This document shows, in pieces, positions 5,894 through 10,172 of a stretch of DNA of 10,172 nt. Made by a program: the position numbers and the translations under genes. The DNA is taken from contig DASRDS010000401.1 of the NCBI GenBank assembly GCA_035652495.1, positions 1 through 10,172 of the forward strand, given 5' to 3'. Position 1 is the stretch's first letter, and each line of letters opens with the position of its first letter. Under the pieces are notes generated by a model. The model was not told where the DNA came from. It searched no databases and worked only from the letters and a program-made list of their open reading frames with translations. This DNA comes from DASRDS01 sp035652495. GTDB taxonomy: Bacteria > Gemmatimonadota > Gemmatimonadetes > Gemmatimonadales > Gemmatimonadaceae.

Positions 5894-7002
5894 TTGACCA
5901 GGGCGGCGACGAGACCGACCGCCGCGCCGCCGGCCACGAGCCAGACGGAGTTGATGCGAAACGTGAAGAGCAAAACGAGGCTCGCTGCCAGCACGCCGAT
6001 CGTCACAGCATCCACCAGCGCGGCGCGTCCGAGCTGAATCGTGACCACCGCCATGAGGGCCAGCGATGCCACGGTGACGCCGTCGAGCGCGGCGCCCGCG
6101 ATCGGCGAGCGGCGGAGCGCGGGAATGAGCGGACCGCTCACGGCGACATAGCAGAATGATGGCAGGAAGATCCCCACCGTGGCGACGACCGCGCCGGGCA
6201 GGCCGCCGAGGACGAAGCCGACGAACGTGGCAGTGGTAAAGACCGGGCCGGGCGTGACCTGCCCGACCGCGACAGCATCGAGAAGCTGTTGCGATGTCAG
6301 CCAGTGGAGGCGGTCGACGAGATCGCCTTGCAGAAAGACCAGCAGCACATATCCGCTGCCGAACACGATCGCGCCAACCTTGAGAAACACCAGGAAGAGT
6401 GGCCAGAGCCCGAACGGTACAGCGCTCGCGGCGGCGGCAGTCGCCACGGCCGGCACGACACACGCCGCTTTCGCGCGCGTCGCGCGCACGAGTCTCGGCA
6501 GCACGGCGAGCACCGCGCCGAAGGCGAGCACGGGTAGCACACTGACGCCGAGGGCCGCCAGCACGAGCGAGCAGATCGCCACCGCGGTCAGCCACCGCGT
6601 CTTGAGCGCGGCCGGCGCCAGGTTGCGGAGCGCCTGGACCACGATCGCGATCACCACCGGCTTCACGCCGTACAAGATGCCCGCGACGGCCGGCAGCGTG
6701 CCGTAACGACGGTACGCCCACGCGATGCCCGTCACCAGGAGAAACGCGGGCAGAATGAAGCAGACACCGGCGACGACGAGACCGACCCATCCGGCGCGGC
6801 GATATCCAATGAAGATCGCCAGCTCCGTCGAGCTCGGGCCGGGAATCACATTCGCGGCGCCGAGCAAGTCCAAGAACTCTTCACGCGTGAGCCAGCCATG
6901 GCGCCGTACGGCGTGCTCTTCCATCATCGCGATGTGCGCCGCCGGGCCGCCGAATGCGACGGTTCCGAGCATCAGAAAGAACGCGGCGAGCTCGCCGATC
7001 AT
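5887..7002 (-). CDS. chrA: Chromate transporter, two-domain ChrA type
   Basis: A 371-aa integral membrane protein of the CHR family, which exports chromate or related oxyanions in proven members. It has the two homologous halves of the long-chain type. The first half has FGGP at 17-20 and PGPSSTELAIFIGYRRAG at 54-71; the second has FGSGY at 214-218 and VTPGPVFTTATFVGF at 249-263. About ten hydrophobic segments are visible. ATG 7002 overlaps the stop of the multicopper oxidase gene (ATGA), so it is translationally coupled and should be made with the oxidase under PadR control. It ends inside the last codons of the convergent tetR gene, with no terminator seen between them. The family is sure, but chromate as the real substrate is not shown; many CHR proteins have no tested function. 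Confidence 0.93.
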   Translation of the reverse strand: MIGELAAFFLMLGTVAFGGPAAHIAMMEEHAVRRHGWLTREEFLDLLGAANVIPGPSSTELAIFIGYRRAGWVGLVVAGVCFILPAFLLVTGIAWAYRRYGTLPAVAGILYGVKPVVIAIVVQALRNLAPAALKTRWLTAVAICSLVLAALGVSVLPVLAFGAVLAVLPRLVRATRAKAACVVPAVATAAAASAVPFGLWPLFLVFLKVGAIVFGSGYVLLVFLQGDLVDRLHWLTSQQLLDAVAVGQVTPGPVFTTATFVGFVLGGLPGAVVATVGIFLPSFCYVAVSGPLIPALRRSPIAGAALDGVTVASLALMAVVTIQLGRAALVDAVTIGVLAASLVLLFTFRINSVWLVAGGAAVGLVAALVNH

Positions 7003-8462
7003 GCGTATCGCAACAGCCGCATGAACCCATACTCCATATGGAGATTCTGGTGGCAGTGAAAGAGCGTGTCGCCCGGATTGTTGGCGACGAAATCCACCTC
7101 GACCAGGCCGAATCCGGGAACGACGACGGTGTCTTTGAGAATGCCAGCCGTCGACTTGCCGTTGATGCTGACCAACTCGAACGAGTGGCGGTGGAGATGC
7201 ACCGGATGGACGTCATCAGTCTCATTCCGGAACGACAGGCGATACCGGTGTCCGGCGCGAATCGGAATCGGCGTACTCTTGTCGAACGGGTCGCCATTGA
7301 TCGTCCAGCGATTAAAATCGTGCGAACCGCCGTTGATCTTGCCGAATACCATAGCGATGGTCTCGTCTGGACCGGGAACCGCACGCGAGGCGCCGAACAT
7401 GGTGTAATCCCACGGCGCCTTCGGCGGCGCCATCCAGCGCGGCTTCCCTGTCGCGCCGGCGTATTCCACTACAATACCCATCCCGTCTCGCCTATCATCG
7501 TCGTGCGGCGTGCCGAGGATCCAGATGCCGGGATTGTTCATGGTCACGATGGCATCGATCCGCTCAGCGGCACCGAGCGCGAGTACGTGGACCGTCCTCG
7601 GTGTGGGGACTGGATTCCCGTCCAACGCCACGACCTCAAATTCGTGACCCGCGAGCGCGAGCTGAATGTTCTCGGTCGCGCTCGCGTTCAGAATCCGGAA
7701 CATCACGCGCTCGCCTTGCTTGACTCGTATTGGCTCACCGTTGCCGAGCGACTTGCCGTTGATCGAGAATGAGCGGTAGCCGACCTCATAGCCGTTCGGC
7801 CTCGGACCGGGTGGCGAGGGCTTTGGTACCGGCCCGTGCGGCCACGTCTCTTCATCGCCACCCATCTCCTCGGCGCCAAGAAACGGCTCCCACTCATGCG
7901 TCGCCAGGAACACCTCGCGATCGAATCGCCCTGGCTCGTTCGCGGGCTCGATGTAGACGATGCCGAACTGCCCCGTGTACAATCCACGATGCAGGTCGCT
8001 TCCGGCCAGGGTGTGCGTATGCACCCATCGCGTCCCGGCCGGCTTCGGCGTGAAAGTGTAGCGACGTTGGCCACGCGGCGGAACGGGCGGTGTCCCCTCC
8101 TCTGCCGCGCCATCGATGTCCGATGGGATCAGTTGCCCATGCCAGTGCACGAGCTCCGGCGTGTCCGTATCGTTGATCAATTCCACGGTAACGGGTCGGC
8201 CCTCATGGAGCCGGATCACTGGAGCCGGAACGCTACCGTTGTATCCGATCGTGCTGATGATGTGGTGAGGCGCGAGCTCGACGAGCACCGGCGCGATGCG
8301 GATGGTCACATCGGCCGGACGTAACGGCACGGATGTCGAATCGGCGCCGGTTGGCTTCCCGGTGTTCTCATGATGGGTCGAGCATCCGCCCAGCACCAGC
8401 CCGGCACCGGATGCCAGGGTGCTGTGCAGGAACGCGCGACGAGATACGCCAGACTCAGTCAT
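6999..8462 (-). CDS. Tat-exported lipoprotein multicopper oxidase
   Basis: A 487-aa laccase-like oxidase with three cupredoxin domains, which couples oxidation of a metal ion or organic substrate to reduction of O2 to water. The N-terminus has a twin-arginine signal (SRRAFLHS, 7-14) and a lipobox LGGC with Cys27, indicating export in folded form and lipid anchoring. All copper motifs are present: HWHG at 106-109, HTH at 148-150, HPVHLH at 419-424, and HCHQNLHMEYGFM at 469-481. The residue five after the last histidine, where the type 1 copper axial ligand normally sits, is Phe480 rather than Met or Leu, with Met at the next position. No methionine-rich insert like that of CueO is seen. ATG 8462 overlaps the padR stop (ATGA) and gives the best signal peptide; a start at 8522 would add 20 residues inside padR. 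Substrate unknown. Confidence 0.95.
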   Translation of the reverse strand: MTESGVSRRAFLHSTLASGAGLVLGGCSTHHENTGKPTGADSTSVPLRPADVTIRIAPVLVELAPHHIISTIGYNGSVPAPVIRLHEGRPVTVELINDTDTPELVHWHGQLIPSDIDGAAEEGTPPVPPRGQRRYTFTPKPAGTRWVHTHTLAGSDLHRGLYTGQFGIVYIEPANEPGRFDREVFLATHEWEPFLGAEEMGGDEETWPHGPVPKPSPPGPRPNGYEVGYRSFSINGKSLGNGEPIRVKQGERVMFRILNASATENIQLALAGHEFEVVALDGNPVPTPRTVHVLALGAAERIDAIVTMNNPGIWILGTPHDDDRRDGMGIVVEYAGATGKPRWMAPPKAPWDYTMFGASRAVPGPDETIAMVFGKINGGSHDFNRWTINGDPFDKSTPIPIRAGHRYRLSFRNETDDVHPVHLHRHSFELVSINGKSTAGILKDTVVVPGFGLVEVDFVANNPGDTLFHCHQNLHMEYGFMRLLRYA

Positions 8463-8791
8463 CGCGATGCCTGTCGGCGACGGGGGCGTCGCGGCTCGAA
8501 CAGTTCGCCGAACAACTCCCATACCCGTTGCTTGGCCGCGGCGAGCGCGGCCACCCCGGCGGGGGTGCTCCGGTAGACGCGCCGCCTCCGCCCGCCGACC
8601 TGTTTTTCCGAGGACCGCAAATATCCTTTGCGCTCGAGTGCATGAAGGATCGGGTACAGCGTACCCGCACTGAGCCGATATCCATGCCGTCCGAGCTCAT
8701 CCATCATCCCTTGGCCGAAGATGGACTCCTGGCCGGCGTGGTGGAGAATGTGCAGCCGAATGAGCCCCGCATAGAGATCGGTATCGTCCAT
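8459..8791 (-). CDS. PadR-family transcriptional regulator
   Basis: A 110-aa one-domain PadR repressor. The winged helix includes LSAGTLYPILHALERKGYL at 40-58 (recognition helix) and the wing RRVYRSTPAG at 70-79, followed by a short C-terminal dimerisation helix and a basic tail (RRPRRRQASR). PadR proteins usually repress neighbouring detoxification or transport genes and respond to small phenolic or other ligands, and some to metals. It is the first gene of the padR-oxidase-chrA unit, with ATG 8791 at the edge of an inverted repeat that may be its own operator. Its stop overlaps the oxidase start by 4 nt. Confidence 0.93.
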   Translation of the reverse strand: MDDTDLYAGLIRLHILHHAGQESIFGQGMMDELGRHGYRLSAGTLYPILHALERKGYLRSSEKQVGGRRRRVYRSTPAGVAALAAAKQRVWELFGELFEPRRPRRRQASR

Positions 8792-8822
8792 ATATCGGAT
8801 TCCGCTATCGGGTTCCGATATA
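8791..8822. promoter_or_regulatory. Inverted and direct repeats in front of padR, putative PadR operator
   Basis: TATATCGGA (8791-8799) and TCCGATATA (8814-8822) are exact 9-nt reverse complements with a 14-nt spacer. Inside, ATCGGATTCCG (8794-8804) and ATCGGGTTCCG (8807-8817) form a direct repeat with 10 of 11 identical bases, offset by 13 nt. The block fills most of the gap between the Crp-type gene and padR and touches the padR start codon. Widely spaced arms of this kind fit the elongated PadR dimer. Confidence 0.6.
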
Positions 8823-8830
8823 ACATATCA
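8822..8830 (-). promoter_or_regulatory. Possible extended -10 box for the padR operon
   Basis: On the minus strand TGATATGTT (8830-8822) fits an extended -10 element (TGn-TATGTT). It overlaps the TGA stop of the Crp-type gene and precedes the padR repeats. No good -35 box is visible. It would let padR-oxidase-chrA be expressed separately from the Crp-type gene. Confidence 0.35.
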
Positions 8831-9499
8831 CATCGCGGCGCGGCGCAGTAGGGCGATGTCCAGGATCCGGACACGGCCCGGCCCCGCTGAGCCAATGACG
8901 CCACCTTCCCGCAGCGCACGCAATGCGCGCACCACCACCTCTCGTACGGTGCCCAGCTCCGCCGCCAGCGCGGACTGGGTCATGCCGAGTGTGACCACGC
9001 CGTGTGTATCGCCACCTCGCTCTGCTTGTGCCAGCAGCAATCCCGCCAGCCGTGTAGCGGCACTCTGCACGGTCACACGGTCCAACCGATCCACGAGCTC
9101 GCGCACGCGCGAGGCCAATCGTCCAAGCAGCACCCAGGCGAAAGACGGGTCGGCCGCGATCGCCGCCTCGATCGCGTCGCGCGTGAGCACCAGGCAGCGC
9201 GTCGGCACCGTCGCCATCGCGGTCGCGGGCGCCGAGCCACCACTGAAGAACGGGACTTCTCCCAGCGTCCCACCGGGCCCTTCGGTGTGAACGACGTGCT
9301 GGCGGCCCGTCCCCTCCCGGATGACACGTACCTGGCCTTCGATGACGAGCAGCATATGCTCGATCGGTCGCCCCGCGGCCCACAAGACTTCGCCGGCACC
9401 GAATCGACGAATACTGGTCCGAGCGGCCAGTGCGTCGCGCGCCGTCGCGGAGAGTTGGTCCACCAGCGGGACACGCGCGAGGAAGTCGGAGCTGATCAC
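8828..9499 (-). CDS. Crp/Fnr-family transcriptional regulator
   Basis: A 223-aa regulator with an N-terminal cyclic-nucleotide-binding-type beta barrel (about 10-125), a long dimerisation helix (about 128-157), and a C-terminal Crp-type helix-turn-helix (MTQSALAAELGTVREVVVRA at 173-192). The phosphate-binding cassette region reads GGTLGEVPFFSGGSAPATAM (76-95). The Arg-Ser pair that binds cAMP in Crp is absent, so classic cAMP binding is unlikely. The only cysteine is Cys102, so there is no Fnr-type iron-sulfur cluster. Its ligand is unknown. It starts at a GTG (9499) without a visible Shine-Dalgarno; the homology starts there (DFLARVPLVDQL). It lies 36 nt upstream of padR in the same direction and may act on that operon or on the divergent gene at 9582. 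Confidence 0.92.
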   Translation of the reverse strand: MISSDFLARVPLVDQLSATARDALAARTSIRRFGAGEVLWAAGRPIEHMLLVIEGQVRVIREGTGRQHVVHTEGPGGTLGEVPFFSGGSAPATAMATVPTRCLVLTRDAIEAAIAADPSFAWVLLGRLASRVRELVDRLDRVTVQSAATRLAGLLLAQAERGGDTHGVVTLGMTQSALAAELGTVREVVVRALRALREGGVIGSAGPGRVRILDIALLRRAAM

Positions 9500-9581
9500 G
9501 AGGGTCGGTTGAGACTTTCGTCCCAGCGCCTGCGGTTGCCCAATCGTACTATGCCCTGGTCCAGCTTACCGGAGCATTCTA

Positions 9582-10094
9582 ATGCGCGGCGCTATCGCTT
9601 GGCCAATCGGACTGATCGCCACCCTGTCCGTCGCGACCGTCGCGCGGGTCCACGCACAGCAGCCTTGCCAGGCGCAGCGTCACGACGTGACCTCGGGCAA
9701 CGACACCGCGTATCGCAACATGCAGTCACGCGGCGCGCAGGCCATGGGTGTCGATCAGTACACATCTACCCACCATTTCACCGATCTTCCAGATGGCGGC
9801 ACAATAGCGCTCGAGCGCAACGTGGATGATTCCGCTGGCATCGCGATGATCCGGCATCACCTGCACGTGATCGCGCGGACGTTCGGCAGCGGCGACTTCT
9901 CGACCCCGATGTTCGTGCACATGCGCAATGTGCCCGGGACGGCGACTATGGCCGCGAAACGCAACACGATCACGTACACGGTTACCGATTTGCCGCGCGG
10001 CGGCAAGGTGCGAATCACGACTCACGATCCAGAAGCGTTGGCGGCCGTGCACGAATTTCTCGCCTTCCAACGGTGCGACCACCGCTCGGACTAG
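9582..10094 (+). CDS. Secreted histidine-rich protein of unknown function
   Basis: A 170-aa protein with a clear signal peptide (MRGAIAWPIGLIATLSVATV, cleavage near VHAQ at 23-26), probably periplasmic. I recognise no named family. It contains an internal duplication: FTDLPDGGTIALER at 66-79 with a helical stretch to about 101, and VTDLPRGGKVRITT at 134-147 with a similar helical stretch to 165. Histidines are frequent (64, 65, 92, 93, 95, 113, 148, 157, 167), and Met110 and Met114 flank His113, so metal binding is conceivable but unproven. ATG 9582 has GGAG 8 nt upstream. It is divergent from the Crp-type regulator, with an 82-nt shared upstream region in which I see no clear promoter boxes. 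Two cysteines (29 and 165) could form a disulfide. Confidence 0.85.
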   Translation: MRGAIAWPIGLIATLSVATVARVHAQQPCQAQRHDVTSGNDTAYRNMQSRGAQAMGVDQYTSTHHFTDLPDGGTIALERNVDDSAGIAMIRHHLHVIARTFGSGDFSTPMFVHMRNVPGTATMAAKRNTITYTVTDLPRGGKVRITTHDPEALAAVHEFLAFQRCDHRSD

Positions 10095-10106
10095 TCTGGA
10101 GCCCGA

Positions 10107-10172
10107 ATGAAGCGCCAGTTATCGCATCGCTCGTGCGATCGCTGGTCCCGAACGCCGGGGCGCGACGGCGAC
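10107..10172 (+). CDS. Possible start of a further gene (partial)
   Basis: ATG 10107 is preceded by GGAG with a 6-nt spacing and opens a frame to the end of the window (22 codons, MKRQLSHRSCDRWSRT...). It starts 12 nt after the previous stop, so it would be an operon partner. The translation is too short and too arginine-rich to judge, and a hairpin overlaps it, so this is only a candidate. Confidence 0.25.
   Translation, partial: MKRQLSHRSCDRWSRTPGRDGD
10115..10145. repeat. Imperfect hairpin downstream of the secreted protein gene
   Basis: CCAGTTATCGCA (10115-10126) and TGCGATCGCTGG (10134-10145) pair over 10 of 12 positions with a 7-nt loop. No T-tract follows, so it is not a typical intrinsic terminator. 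It could be a stabilising 3' hairpin if the reading frame from 10107 is not a gene. Confidence 0.35.

Noticed and set aside
4880..6790. Minus-strand open frame of 636 codons across the membrane protein, tetR and chrA genes
   Set aside because: It lies opposite or out of frame with three well-supported genes, and its translation is low-complexity Arg/Ala/Gly-rich.
1..10172. CRISPR array, insertion sequence with transposase, or phage genes
   Set aside because: No regularly spaced repeats, no transposase or integrase with catalytic motifs, and no phage structural genes are seen.

Overview
This is a high-GC bacterial window in which almost every gene can be assigned to a broad family. The mixture suggests a free-living environmental bacterium, possibly Gemmatimonadota or a similar soil phylum. 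It includes a MoxR/DUF58 pair, a secreted serine hydrolase, a PAP2 phosphatase with a signal peptide, a Tat-exported multicopper oxidase, and PadR and Crp-type regulators. The phylum is an inference from gene content and composition; no rRNA or other phylogenetic marker is present.

Left part (1-4660), all on the minus strand. A MoxR AAA+ ATPase is followed 2 nt later by a DUF58 protein that runs off the left edge. The DUF58 gene is broken by a 1-nt shift at an A run, but its sense continues cleanly in the next frame. Upstream of moxR are two inverted repeats; one is a perfect 10-bp-arm palindrome at 1842-1863. No ATG is available in frame for moxR. Then comes the C-terminal remnant of a PQQ-type beta-propeller protein, itself shifted at a G run, and next to it a complete class C beta-lactamase-family serine hydrolase. 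Upstream of the hydrolase lies a 71-nt segment that looks like a decayed tRNA-Thr(TGT). Next is a PAP2-type phosphatase with all three catalytic motifs.

Middle part (4661-5893). A plus-strand two-gene unit encodes a small four-helix membrane protein and a TetR repressor, joined by a GTGA stop/start overlap. The -10 box in front of it lies inside a perfect palindrome with 13-bp arms, which looks like the TetR operator. The unit is probably autorepressed and induced by an unknown ligand.

Right part (5887-9499), minus strand, convergent with tetR. The order of transcription is a Crp-type regulator without the usual cAMP arginine, a short gap with repeats and a possible promoter, a PadR repressor, a Tat-lipoprotein multicopper oxidase, and a two-domain ChrA chromate transporter. 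PadR, oxidase and transporter are joined by two successive 4-nt ATGA overlaps, so they are very probably one translationally coupled operon. This regulated oxidase-plus-transporter module is the most system-like object in the window. Divergent from it, at 9582, is a secreted histidine-rich protein of unknown function with an internal duplication. The right edge may contain the start of another gene.

Two single-base homopolymer shifts (positions 240-243 and 2078-2082) could be either real gene decay or assembly errors. The reader should keep this in mind before calling either gene dead.
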